Of a DNA stretch of 64,000 nucleotides, positions 24,515-35,281 are shown piece by piece (position 1 is the stretch's first letter; the number at the start of each line of letters is the position of its first letter). Made by a program: the position numbers and the translations under genes. The notes under the pieces were generated by a model. It did not search any database. It was not told the origin of the DNA and worked only from the letters and a program-made list of their open reading frames with translations. The DNA comes from an uncultured Bacteroidota bacterium (lineage in GTDB: Bacteria > Bacteroidota > Bacteroidia > Chitinophagales > Chitinophagaceae). The stretch spans positions 1-64,000 of the forward strand of contig CAIVEH010000058.1 in the NCBI GenBank assembly GCA_903904855.1, written 5' to 3'.

Positions 24515-27208
24515 TTATTCAGCCGGTTGTTCTGTTGCAGTTTCTTCTCCGGTATTTGTCGCATCACCATCTTCAGCAGTTAAATTGCTTTCGGTTTCCT
24601 CATCAGTTTCCTGATCTGCAATACGGGCAATAGCCGCTATTTTATCCCCTTCATCAATGTTTATCAGTTTCACTCCCTGGGTTGCTCTTCCTGCCTCACG
24701 GATGGCTGCTACTTTCATTCGGATGGTTACACCCGATTCGCAGGTTATCATGAGGTCATCTTTTTCTTCCACACCCATCAGGCCCACCAGCGCTCCGGTC
24801 TTTTCAGTTATATTTATCGTCTTTACACCTTTACCGCCCCTGTTGGTAACCCTGTATGAAAGCAGGTACTTCTCATCGCCTATAAGTACCATATTCGATG
24901 GGTCAGCCTCGGTGATGCTGTCTGTGGTTTCTGTAGCTTCTTCACCTTCTGCTTTCTCTGCCTTATCAGCCTTTAAAAGGAATGGTGTTCGCTTTCCTAA
25001 TCCCTTTTCAGATACCACGAGTATTTGCTTGTTCACATCATCTTTCGATACGCAAAGCATACCAATTACTTCATCAGTATTCTCATCAAGTTCTATACCG
25101 AATACCCCTATAGCGCCACGGCCGGTAGCCCTTACCTTATCCTGTGGGAAGCAAATCGCCCTGCCCGATTTTACAGCCATCATGATGTAATAACCTTCCA
25201 TAGTAAGAGATACATCCAGCAACTGGTCGCCCTCTTCAATGGTTATTGCAATGATTCCATTGGCACGCGGACGGCTGAAATCAGCAAGGTTTGTTTTCTT
25301 TATTATACCTCTCTTTGTGCAGAGTACCACATAATGGGAATTTACAAACTCCTCATCTTCCAGTTGCGGCACATCTATTACAGTTCTGATCTTATCATCA
25401 GCAGGTATCTGAATCATATTCTGAATCGCCCTGCCCTTGCCGTTCTTATCTGCTTCTGGTATCTCATATACCTTCAGCCAGAAACACCTGCCCTTCTCTG
25501 TAAAGAACATCAGCGTATGATGTGTTGATGCTACAAACAGATGCTCAATATAATCTTCATTCCTTGTTCTGCCTCCCATGGCGCCACGTCCACCGCGGCG
25601 CTGCGCCCTGTATTCGGCGTTCGAAGTCCTCTTGATATAGCCAAGATGTGAAATAGTAATTACCACATCCTCCTTCTCTATCAGGTCTTCAATACGCATT
25701 TCATTAGCCATGTATTGGATCTCGCTCTTGCGCTCATCTCCAAACTTCTTCTTTACATCTATCAGTTCGTCTTTTATGATCTGGAATCTAAGGCCTCTGT
25801 CATTCAGTATTTCATCGAGGTGAGCTATCAGTTTCATCAGTTCGGCATGTTCTTCACGTATTTTCTCACGCTCCATACCTGTGAGGCGCTGCAGACGCAG
25901 TTCCAGCACGGCTTTGGCCTGTATCTCGGTCATCCCGAATTCAGTTATCAAACCATCCTTGGCTATTTCAGGGTTGGCCGAATTGCGGATCAGTTTTATC
26001 ACCTCATCCAGGTGATCAAGAGCTATTAGATAACCCTCCAGTATATGAGCGCGTTTTTTAGCCTCACGCAGTTCATATTGGGTGCGGCGCACAACAACCT
26101 CATGCCGGAAGTTGATAAATTCAGAAATCAGGTCCTTGAGGTTCAGTGTGCGGGGCCGGCCATGAACCAGCGCCACATTATTGATACCGTATGATGTCTG
26201 CAGTTCACTGTATTTATACAGCTGGTTGATAACAACCTGAGCAACTACATCTTTACGAAGCTCAACAACAACACGGGTGCCTTCTTTATTCGATTCGTTC
26301 CCAACGTGTGTCACGCCATCAATAATTTTGCCGTTCACTAGCTGGCCTATTTTATCGGCCAGTGCATCGCGGCTTACCTGGTAAGGCACCTCATGTATTA
26401 CAATCGTTTCCTTGCCTGTCTTACTTGTTTCCACATTCACCCTGCCACGCAGCACTACCCTGCCCCTGCCGGTCATAAAGCCCTGCTTTATGCCCTCAAT
26501 GCCGTATATAATTCCCCCTGTAGGAAAATCGGGAGCCTTTACGTGCTTCATCAGCTCCTCAATCGTAATGTCGTTATTGTCAATGTACGCCAGGCAACCA
26601 TCCACAACTTCATTCAGGTTATGGGGCATCATATTAGTAGCCATACCCACTGCAATACCTGATGAGCCATTCAGCAGCAACGATGGTAGCCGTGTTGGCA
26701 ATACCGTTGGTTCTTCCAGCGTATCATCAAAGTTCAGTGTAAAATCAACTGTTTCCTTCTCAATATCCTCCATCATGGCCTCGCCCAGCCGAAGCATACG
26801 AGCCTCTGTATACCTCATTGCCGCCGGATTATCTCCATCCTGGCTTCCGAAGTTTCCCTGGCCATCCACCATCATATACCTCATACTCCAGGGCTGTGCC
26901 ATACGCACCATTGCATCATACACGCTCACATCGCCGTGCGGATGATACTTACCCAACACCTCACCCACAATACGGGCACATTTTTTATGGGGTTTATTAA
27001 ATGTATTTCCAAGCTCATGCATCGCAAAAAGTACCCGGCGGTGCACAGGTTTCAATCCATCCCTAACATCAGGCAAAGCACGCCCCACAATCACCGACAT
27101 AGAATAATCTATGTAGGCGGTCTTCATCTGCTCTTCAATATTGATTTGTATGATTTTATTCGTCTCCGGTGCATCCTGCGGCAAAAGTCCTTCGTTGTTT
27201 TGATCCAT
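24515..27208 (-). CDS. gyrA: DNA gyrase subunit A
   Basis: YSMSVIVGRALPDVRDGLKPVHRRVLFAM, CARIVGEVLGKYHPHGD, QPWSMRYMMVDGQGNFGSQDGD, AMRYTEARM; acidic C-terminus. Confidence 0.97.
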   Translation of the reverse strand: MDQNNEGLLPQDAPETNKIIQINIEEQMKTAYIDYSMSVIVGRALPDVRDGLKPVHRRVLFAMHELGNTFNKPHKKCARIVGEVLGKYHPHGDVSVYDAMVRMAQPWSMRYMMVDGQGNFGSQDGDNPAAMRYTEARMLRLGEAMMEDIEKETVDFTLNFDDTLEEPTVLPTRLPSLLLNGSSGIAVGMATNMMPHNLNEVVDGCLAYIDNNDITIEELMKHVKAPDFPTGGIIYGIEGIKQGFMTGRGRVVLRGRVNVETSKTGKETIVIHEVPYQVSRDALADKIGQLVNGKIIDGVTHVGNESNKEGTRVVVELRKDVVAQVVINQLYKYSELQTSYGINNVALVHGRPRTLNLKDLISEFINFRHEVVVRRTQYELREAKKRAHILEGYLIALDHLDEVIKLIRNSANPEIAKDGLITEFGMTEIQAKAVLELRLQRLTGMEREKIREEHAELMKLIAHLDEILNDRGLRFQIIKDELIDVKKKFGDERKSEIQYMANEMRIEDLIEKEDVVITISHLGYIKRTSNAEYRAQRRGGRGAMGGRTRNEDYIEHLFVASTHHTLMFFTEKGRCFWLKVYEIPEADKNGKGRAIQNMIQIPADDKIRTVIDVPQLEDEEFVNSHYVVLCTKRGIIKKTNLADFSRPRANGIIAITIEEGDQLLDVSLTMEGYYIMMAVKSGRAICFPQDKVRATGRGAIGVFGIELDENTDEVIGMLCVSKDDVNKQILVVSEKGLGKRTPFLLKADKAEKAEGEEATETTDSITEADPSNMVLIGDEKYLLSYRVTNRGGKGVKTINITEKTGALVGLMGVEEKDDLMITCESGVTIRMKVAAIREAGRATQGVKLINIDEGDKIAAIARIADQETDEETESNLTAEDGDATNTGEETATEQPAE

Positions 27209-27579
27209 ATTCAGATATTGGTAAAAATATGCGCAAATATAAGGTTTTATGACCGTATTTATTAGTTAAAAACAACTAATCCAGCCATTAATTCCAATTG
27301 TGAATAACCTTGTGGATTGCGTATTTTAATAGACGAAAAACCGATTGGAAATCTTGGGTATTCCCTTCAAATATAAATTTACCTAACGCAAATTTCCTGT
27401 AACACAAATTATCAAAACCCAGGTGACACTCTGACCCTGACTTGCCATAAATGCATAATCATTTATGGCATAGCTATACTATATTCCATTAAAACATCCC
27501 GTGATCGATTCGATTGTTGCCTTAGGAAATAACAACAACAGATTATATGTAATGCACCAAACGGCAATTAATCTTACAC

Positions 27580-30500
27580 CTACCTTATCAATGTCACATT
27601 TCCCGATTTATGGAAGGTCTTGCCATCAATGCTTACTGCTTCTACCTGGTAAACATACACATCGTAAGGCTGCGGCTTACCATTAAAGTTGCCATCCCAG
27701 CCGTCATTGATGTTGGTCGATTCATAGACCTTATTACCCCACCTGTTATATATCCTGAAGAAATTCAATGAGGAAATACCTCTTTGCAGGATATACAGTT
27801 TATTGTTGATACCGGCATCCGGTGTAAAGGCATTAGGCAGTGTAACCAGGCCTGAAATATCAATGTATACATTTATAGAATCAACCGCTCTGCAACCCCA
27901 TGAGGTAGTACCGTATACTGTATACTTTGTACTGATTTCAGGGCTTATCAACGGATCAGATACATAGGCATTGCTGAGGCCCGATGGCGGAAACCATTCA
28001 AATGAAGAACAGTTTGTCTGGGAATTAATCTGGTAGCTTTCCCCCGGATACAGTTTTACCGAATCACCCAGGTTTAACACCGCAGCAGGTTGTATTACAA
28101 TGCGGGTTTTAACAGTATCAAGGCAGTTGAACTGGCTCTTCACTATTGCCGTATATGCCTGCGAAGTGATACAATGCGCCCATGGGCTTGGAGCCATGGA
28201 ATCGCTCAGGTATTTACCCGGATGCCACCTGTAAGATACACCCCCTGTTGGTTTCAACTGCACCGAATCTCCCGGACATAAATTATAGCTTGTATCCAGA
28301 CTGGCGAAGTTGCCCGGATGAACAATTATCATAGCTGAATCGCCGCTCGTACAGCCTGCTGGTGTAGAAACTACCAGATAAATTTTACCATCGTTTCCCG
28401 GAGTAAATACCACGTTCTGAATGGTAGTGTCATTGAGGTAAGTTCCGGGGCTCCATTTGAAAATATAATGCGTGTACCAATTTGGTTGCACATTCGCGTG
28501 AAGGTGCAGTGTATCATATTGGCAGATCGATTGGTTGCCGCCCATATATACTATCGGATAGGGCTGAACGTCTATTAAAAATGAATCCTTTTTCTCAGGG
28601 CAGCCAGCCAGGTAAATGTGTACTACATATTCTGCCGAAGTATCAGGTGTAATCATCGGGCTGGAAGTCGTACTCGCAGGTATCCCGGCCGTAGGTAACC
28701 ACTGAAAAGTTGCCCCCGGAGCTGCGGTAAGTTTTGCCTGAACAGATTTGCCTCTGCAGATAGCCGTATCAATATTGCCCAGTGTAAAGGTGTCGTAAAT
28801 AATCGCTACATGAATGGTGTCTGATGAGGAGCAACCCGCAACTGTAACTTTAAGCCAGTAGGTACCCGTCGTATCAACAATTATGGTATCTGCGGTGCCT
28901 CCGTTACTCCATAAGTAATTAGGTAAAGTATAAGTAACCAAAGACTGCAAAGTATCCGGTTTTGGAATGCAATTGGTGAGATCCGGCCCCAGGTTTACTA
29001 CCGGGAATGGAGAGAGCAAGACATGAATACTGTCTGTAACCACACATCCATTATCTAACCGGAGCCAGTAAGTTCCCGTGGCTGAAACATGAATTGAATC
29101 TCCTGTGCTGCCTGTACTCCACAAATAAGTGGTTCCTGTTGGTTGAGTTGATGCTAAAATAATAGAATCTCCCATACAGAATGCAGTGTCATTACCAAGA
29201 AATACAATGGGCAATGGGATATAATTTACTTTAAAAGTGTCAATGCGTGTAGCACAGTGTTTACTGTCGTAGACCCAGTAAATTCCGCTGGCAGCTGCTG
29301 AAATGGAAATAGTTGAAGCTCCTGTATTCCACAAATAGGAAACATAGCCAGCTGTACCTGTCAGTGTAATCGGTGCCGATGCTATACACAGTGTAGTATC
29401 CCTGTTGCTGGTAGTGGTATCGGGTACTTTAATAGCCACATATACACTATCCTTGGCAACACATATCTCCCTGAAAGAAATGTCATCCAGAACAAAATCG
29501 TTCCCGGAGGATGTTGTATTCAGATCATAAATGCAAATTGTCGCCACAGTATTAACACCACTATTCCATACCTGAAAGAAATTGGTCCAGGTACCTGGGG
29601 GGCTGCTGATAGTAGTAGGTGTGCCGATTAATACACCATTGATTTTAAACTGAAGAATAGGAACATCAGGTGGCACAGTTACTGATGATGAATTGGCTAT
29701 CCATGCCGAAAAATCATAGTCAGTATTTGGCAATACCGGTATAGTTTCGCACCATACATCTGTTGGGGTTGGCCCGCCGTTAATGATCATCATATTCCCT
29801 GTTCCAGTGGTATGGTCTCCAAATGATGTAAATCCGCTATGCACCAGATTCGGATTAGTGTAAACTGAATAATCCCCTTCCAGCAATACTGTGCTTGGAG
29901 GAGCTGACCACGTATATGAACTGGTAAATCCAACATTTCCAAGACTAAAATCTCCATTGGAGACAAGATTAAAAGGTATCAGCGACTGAACAGTAATATC
30001 ATAATAACCTGATGTAGCAGGAGCTGTCAGTACTGGAGTAAGTATCGTAGTAGATGATAATCCCGTAGCCGGCGTCCATGTAATTCCCATTACTGAATCC
30101 GTTCCTGTAAGTACTGCAGGCAGAGTTACCAGATCTCCTGCACATGGATGCAAACTATCAGGCAGGCTCACATTATTGCATGTGAAGGTACATGTATAGC
30201 TGGCACAACTCAGATAGCTTTCAGATACTAATGAATTCAGACCACCGGTTGAAGCAACTGTACCATATATTTCCAGGCCTGTTGGATTGGATTCTACAGT
30301 TGGATCATTATAGTTATTCTCAATAACATTTAAATAATGGGTACCTGCTGCAAGGTAAACTGTGTATGTCAGATGTGAAAATGAAGTAAAATGCGGGGAT
30401 GATGGTGTACCAGATTCTGAAAAAGGAAGAATTGTGCCATCTATATCCATTGTCGAAATATAGTTATCATCAGCAATCCAGATATCCAATTTTATGGAAT

Positions 30501-30915
30501 CAGCCACACACATTCTGAAAGGCCTTCTCAGGGTCATATTATAAGGAGTTCCGGCAGGACCAGTTCCATCAGTTGTATATGTATTTGAATTAAGGCACGT
30601 AATCCATCCTCCGGGATTGGCGGGCGGATCAACAATCCATGCGCCAACTGGTGTCACAATATCTGCATTGGCACCCGGTACTACTTCAATCAATCCGGTA
30701 CCCATTAGTGCAATAGCTGTTGCAACACTTGGGCTTTCCGCAGCAACCAGCCAATGTGGATCATGCACCGGAGGCGCTCCATTGGCTCCGGGAGTTATCC
30801 CCAGACCGGTTATTGGATCATAGCCAGTATTAATAACAAGAGAACTTGTAAGGCACTGGGCATTCATAATGAATGACAAGCAAATAAAAACCAGCAGGAG
30901 CAAATATTTCTTCAT
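27580..30915 (-). CDS. Large secreted protein with T9SS type B (gliding-motility CHU_C) C-terminal domain
   Basis: C-terminal LPNAFTPDAGINNKLYILQRGISSLNFFRIYNRWGNKVYESTNINDGWDGNFNGKPQPYDVYVYQVEA; repeated LGxDTxxCxGDSxxL modules. Confidence 0.9.
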   Translation of the reverse strand: MKKYLLLLVFICLSFIMNAQCLTSSLVINTGYDPITGLGITPGANGAPPVHDPHWLVAAESPSVATAIALMGTGLIEVVPGANADIVTPVGAWIVDPPANPGGWITCLNSNTYTTDGTGPAGTPYNMTLRRPFRMCVADSIKLDIWIADDNYISTMDIDGTILPFSESGTPSSPHFTSFSHLTYTVYLAAGTHYLNVIENNYNDPTVESNPTGLEIYGTVASTGGLNSLVSESYLSCASYTCTFTCNNVSLPDSLHPCAGDLVTLPAVLTGTDSVMGITWTPATGLSSTTILTPVLTAPATSGYYDITVQSLIPFNLVSNGDFSLGNVGFTSSYTWSAPPSTVLLEGDYSVYTNPNLVHSGFTSFGDHTTGTGNMMIINGGPTPTDVWCETIPVLPNTDYDFSAWIANSSSVTVPPDVPILQFKINGVLIGTPTTISSPPGTWTNFFQVWNSGVNTVATICIYDLNTTSSGNDFVLDDISFREICVAKDSVYVAIKVPDTTTSNRDTTLCIASAPITLTGTAGYVSYLWNTGASTISISAAASGIYWVYDSKHCATRIDTFKVNYIPLPIVFLGNDTAFCMGDSIILASTQPTGTTYLWSTGSTGDSIHVSATGTYWLRLDNGCVVTDSIHVLLSPFPVVNLGPDLTNCIPKPDTLQSLVTYTLPNYLWSNGGTADTIIVDTTGTYWLKVTVAGCSSSDTIHVAIIYDTFTLGNIDTAICRGKSVQAKLTAAPGATFQWLPTAGIPASTTSSPMITPDTSAEYVVHIYLAGCPEKKDSFLIDVQPYPIVYMGGNQSICQYDTLHLHANVQPNWYTHYIFKWSPGTYLNDTTIQNVVFTPGNDGKIYLVVSTPAGCTSGDSAMIIVHPGNFASLDTSYNLCPGDSVQLKPTGGVSYRWHPGKYLSDSMAPSPWAHCITSQAYTAIVKSQFNCLDTVKTRIVIQPAAVLNLGDSVKLYPGESYQINSQTNCSSFEWFPPSGLSNAYVSDPLISPEISTKYTVYGTTSWGCRAVDSINVYIDISGLVTLPNAFTPDAGINNKLYILQRGISSLNFFRIYNRWGNKVYESTNINDGWDGNFNGKPQPYDVYVYQVEAVSIDGKTFHKSGNVTLIR

Positions 30916-31097
30916 CTTCCGGGTTTTAACAATTGTTCCTATGTATAAGACAGGTATGAATCAAATTAAGTTGGTACAATTAAAATAATAAAGACCTTTC
31001 AAAAATAAACATTTAATCTGATTAATGCAAATGAAATTCATATAACTGCGAGGCAAATTTTCCTCTGCTGCAATTTTAATTGATTCGCTAGCTACAT

Positions 31098-32312
31098 TTG
31101 CCAATCCTGCCAATGAAATACATCACTACTCTATACAAAAATGCTTACAGCGGACTATCTCCGTCCACCTGGTGGCTTTCTCTTGTCCTGGTAATCAACA
31201 GGAGCGGAACCATGGTAGTACCATTTATGACTTTATACCTTACCCAATCCAAACATTACAACATTGCAAAGGCAGGCACGGTTATGGCCATGTTTGGCGC
31301 GGGGGCAGTCTGCGGTGGGCTGCTTGGTGGCAAACTAACCGATAAGCTGGGTTTTTATAATGTGCAGATAGCAGGCCTTGTTTGCGGCGGCTTTATGTTC
31401 CTTATACTCGGTAATATGGATCAATACCCTGCCATACTTGCCTGCACATTTCTGCTGGCATTGCTGAATGATACTTTCAGGCCGGCCAATGCCACAGCAG
31501 TTGCACATTACAGCAAAGAAGAAAACAGGATCCGCTCATTTTCATTGAACCGCCTGTCCAATAACCTTGGCTGGGCAGTAGGTGGCGCCGCCGGAGGCAT
31601 TATTGCCGCCCGCAATTACCACCTGCTTTTCTGGATCGATGGTATTACCAATATTTTAGCTGCCATTTTATTACTGATCGTCTTATCTCCTTCCCGGAAC
31701 GCCACTACACCCGCCCATAAAGACCGGCAGAAAGCCGTCGCTACCCGCCTGCCCTACCAGGACACCGGCTATCTTTTGTTTATAGTGTTTACCATTCTGT
31801 TTGGCTGTATGTTTTACCAGATGTTTGCCACCCTCCCAGTATTTTTTAACCAGAAACTCCACTTATCCCCTGCCCATATAGGTATGGTTATGGCGCTGAA
31901 CGGAATATTGATTGTACTATTTGAAATGGCGCTCATTTACAAACTCGAACCCAGAAACATCCATATCAGCATCATAACCACCGGCGTTCTGGTATTGGGC
32001 CTTTCCTTTGTTACCTACAACCTGCTTCCCGGCACCTTTATCCTGGCATTGTTTGCCACCACATTACTTACAGCCGGCGAAATGCTCGCCATGCCCTTCA
32101 TGAACCTGATGTGGGTCAAACGCACCGACAATACCAACCGGGGCCAGTATGCAGGGCTATACACAGTAGCCTGGTCAATTGCACAGGTGGCAGGCCCGTT
32201 TGCCGGCACACAAATCGCCCAGCACTACAGTTTCAACCTGCTCTGGTGGCTGCTTGGCGGCCTCAGTGTATGCCTGGCCATAGGCATAAAACTAATTCGG
32301 ATGAAGGCATAA
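31098..32312 (+). CDS. MFS transporter
   Basis: Multiple hydrophobic helices; GAGAVCGGLLGGKLTDKLGFYNVQ, NRLSNNLGWAVGGAAGG. Confidence 0.9.
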   Translation: MPILPMKYITTLYKNAYSGLSPSTWWLSLVLVINRSGTMVVPFMTLYLTQSKHYNIAKAGTVMAMFGAGAVCGGLLGGKLTDKLGFYNVQIAGLVCGGFMFLILGNMDQYPAILACTFLLALLNDTFRPANATAVAHYSKEENRIRSFSLNRLSNNLGWAVGGAAGGIIAARNYHLLFWIDGITNILAAILLLIVLSPSRNATTPAHKDRQKAVATRLPYQDTGYLLFIVFTILFGCMFYQMFATLPVFFNQKLHLSPAHIGMVMALNGILIVLFEMALIYKLEPRNIHISIITTGVLVLGLSFVTYNLLPGTFILALFATTLLTAGEMLAMPFMNLMWVKRTDNTNRGQYAGLYTVAWSIAQVAGPFAGTQIAQHYSFNLLWWLLGGLSVCLAIGIKLIRMKA

Positions 32313-32440
32313 GAAAGGTTTTGTTGGCCCGGTTAAAGAATAGCTATGCAGCTTCAGTGGCCATAGCACGTTTCAGGTGCGGATATCTATAAGGCCTGCC
32401 AATCAAACCATCACAAAACATACAAAAAAATGATGGTCAC
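32311..32440 (-). mobile_element. Diverged relic of the IS end region seen at 131-250
   Basis: Reverse complement carries accatcattttttgtatgttttgtgatgg ... gaaacgtgctatggccactgaagctgcatag, aligning to 134-230; exact 20-mer at 32351-32370. Confidence 0.55.
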
Positions 32441-32795
32441 TGCGACGAAGGAAGCATCCTCAGGTTACGCTGGCAATAACCCGCGCACATCCGGAAAAAA
32501 TGCTAAATACTGACTAGCCGGATATCCAACTCCCCTCCTGTTTTTAGATTAACGTCTACTCACATCATTTATTTCTAATTATCACAAAAATGCCCCGATA
32601 GAGTGGCCTTTCAGTTTGTAGCATATCACACATTTCTTTGCCCAACACTCACCGTAATGGACTAACAAATACGCATAGGTGTAGGGACATGGTTCACCCC
32701 TGCCCTATTTTGTGGCTCCTCAAAAACAGACCTCCCACAACATTCGTTGCAGCAATCAATCATGCCGGCATTTGCACTGGCAACAGGTCAAATTC

Positions 32796-34880
32796 CTATT
32801 GCTTCACAAACTTCCACTCTTCAATGCCGTTTATTTTTACAAAGTAAACACCTGCAGTAAGTTGCGATACGTCTACCTGCACCTCCTTGTCGTCATAATT
32901 GCGGGCAAAGACAGTTTGGCCGAGCAGGTTCATAATTGCCACCTTGGTAATGGTCTGATCTGCGGTTATCGTCAGCGTTTTCGAAACAGGATTAGGATAA
33001 AACAACACGCGGCCCTGATTGATATTGCTGATACCCACACCGTGGCATTTATGTATTGTTAGTGTATCGGTGGCTATGCAGCCATCGGTAAGGGAATATT
33101 TGATCACAACAGTACCTGTACCTGCCGCATGAACGATACCCGATACCGAACCCACAGTAGCCAAAGCTGTATTGCTGCTGGTCCACATGCCTCCGGGCGA
33201 TGGGTCGGATAAAGTGATTGCAGAATCCAGGCAAACGGTTGTAGGGCCGGTAACAGGGGCGGGGGCGGCAATTACGTTTACTGTCTGTACCTCAAAGCCC
33301 GTATTGCCAAGCTGGTAGGTAATAGTTGCTGTGCCGGTAGCTGCACCCACAAGGAGTCCTGAGGTATTGCCGACGGTGGCAATGGCAGGGTTACTGCTGC
33401 TCCAGTAGGTACAGGAGAATGCCGATGTCAGTAGGGTGTCCTCTCCCCGGCAAAGGGTCAGCGGCGCCAGGGTGGCGAGTGGCGTTTTAGTAAACGGATA
33501 GGAATATTTAGCCATTACCAGCGCCTCATAGGTAGTGGAGCCATATATCGGCACCAGTGTGTCTGCACCAAATATTACCGGGCTTATGAAGTCATCTCCA
33601 TAATATACATTCCCGTTATTATCTACAGCTACACAATCCTGGTCATCACCCCCACCCATCCCCGGGTGCACCGTATTGAGGTGATTGCCTGCCGTATCGT
33701 ATTCAACGAGGTATGCATCGCCTATTGTTACCATCCATAAATGGCCATTATTATCTGCCGCAACGCTCCCGGCATACTCGGCAACCATAAAAGTGTCTTC
33801 ATGGCGTCCCCAAAGCGCATGTCCAAGCGAGTCGAATTTGATCAGAAAATAATCAGGATACCATATTGTGGGTGTAGTGGGCATAATCACACTGCCGAAA
33901 CCCAGCGAATCAAGATAGCCTCCCGCCATGTACACATTGCCCCATTTGTCGGTAGTTATGCAGTTCACCCGGTCCTGGTCATGGCCTATTGAACCCCTGA
34001 TCCATTTCTGATTGCCCAGGGCATCATATTTTGCAATAAAGGGGTACTGTACGCTGGCCGCGGTGGGATTGAAAAGGGTATCGCCACCGAAAATCAAAGT
34101 GTCGGAAAAATAAACACCGCCTACATACAAATCGCCCTGCGGCGAGGCTGCAATACAGTTTACAAAATCCGATGATCGTCCGCCAAAGCTCTTCGCCCAT
34201 ACCACCTCACCTGCGGGGTTAAATTTGGCCACAAACACATCGCATGTATCGGGACTCGTGCCCGAATTGTGCACTACCAACGTGCCGCCAATGGTATCTG
34301 TTGCCCCGTCAAATATTCCTGCCACATAGGGATTGCCCGCCTGGTCCACACTCAGGCCACTGGGGCCAATATTAGCTGTTATAGGGTCGTTGCCCATATG
34401 CCCCACATTTTTGATCCAGTCAACATGACCCGACGAATCCATCTTCACCAATACATACATACCGTAGCTCACTGAATAGTCACTGACAATCTGGCTGCCC
34501 GACTGCACTGTGCCATAGTAATAAACGCCATAGAAGTAGTTGTTGCCGCATTGGTCTGCAGCCATACTGAACATTTGAAGGCTATTGCCGTTGATATGGA
34601 TCATCCAGCGCTTATGTCCGGCTGAGTCAGCACTCACTACAACGACCTTCACCGTGTCGAAAGGATTGATGAGCGTATCATGGCCCCAGATTACCGTCCC
34701 CTCTATTTGTCCGGCTTCATATATGTTCCCCATAGGATCCACTGTTATTGGCCAGGCTTCGCTAAAGGTACCGGGGTTGACCAGCACTTTCGCCCATTTC
34801 GGTGTAACCTGTGCATCAGCTTCCCCGGGGACAAAAAAACAAGCAAGCAGAATGATAAGAATAACGGGATATTTTGTCAT
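32796..34880 (-). CDS. T9SS type A cargo protein with SBBP-like beta-propeller region and two Ig-like (Big_2) modules
   Basis: Repeated VDQAGNPYVAG/ TTDKWGNVYMAGG motifs; GGMWTSSNTALATVGSVSGIV; C-terminal VLFYPNPVSKTLTITADQTITKVAIMNLLGQTVF...LTAGVYFVKI. Confidence 0.88.
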   Translation of the reverse strand: MTKYPVILIILLACFFVPGEADAQVTPKWAKVLVNPGTFSEAWPITVDPMGNIYEAGQIEGTVIWGHDTLINPFDTVKVVVVSADSAGHKRWMIHINGNSLQMFSMAADQCGNNYFYGVYYYGTVQSGSQIVSDYSVSYGMYVLVKMDSSGHVDWIKNVGHMGNDPITANIGPSGLSVDQAGNPYVAGIFDGATDTIGGTLVVHNSGTSPDTCDVFVAKFNPAGEVVWAKSFGGRSSDFVNCIAASPQGDLYVGGVYFSDTLIFGGDTLFNPTAASVQYPFIAKYDALGNQKWIRGSIGHDQDRVNCITTDKWGNVYMAGGYLDSLGFGSVIMPTTPTIWYPDYFLIKFDSLGHALWGRHEDTFMVAEYAGSVAADNNGHLWMVTIGDAYLVEYDTAGNHLNTVHPGMGGGDDQDCVAVDNNGNVYYGDDFISPVIFGADTLVPIYGSTTYEALVMAKYSYPFTKTPLATLAPLTLCRGEDTLLTSAFSCTYWSSSNPAIATVGNTSGLLVGAATGTATITYQLGNTGFEVQTVNVIAAPAPVTGPTTVCLDSAITLSDPSPGGMWTSSNTALATVGSVSGIVHAAGTGTVVIKYSLTDGCIATDTLTIHKCHGVGISNINQGRVLFYPNPVSKTLTITADQTITKVAIMNLLGQTVFARNYDDKEVQVDVSQLTAGVYFVKINGIEEWKFVKQ

Positions 34881-35281
34881 AAAGTGGGATGTTAACAAGT
34901 ATATAAAAGACAACCCTTGATTACAAAAGGTTGGGTTCATCCAGAATTAAAGCTAGTCTTTAGTGCGATCTCAACAAATAAATTCTGAATCCTCCACCGG
35001 CACAATCTTAAGCAAAGCAAACTGCATGGCCGTATTGGGAATGCCTGTTATACTCCCCAAGGGATAAAAAAGTGAACTTCCAAATGGGCTTTGCGCCTTC
35101 TTTGCGCGAGTCATTGTGCATTACTGGCCAGAATTAATGTAATAGTTTAGCCCATGTATAGTAACAACCCTCAGCATAATCAAAAACCTAATTTGTTTAT
35201 CTTAATTTTTATGTTCATTACCTTTACAACCAGTACAGAGCAGCTCCTACCCGGAAACCCTGTACTATAAAAAATCAGAAG

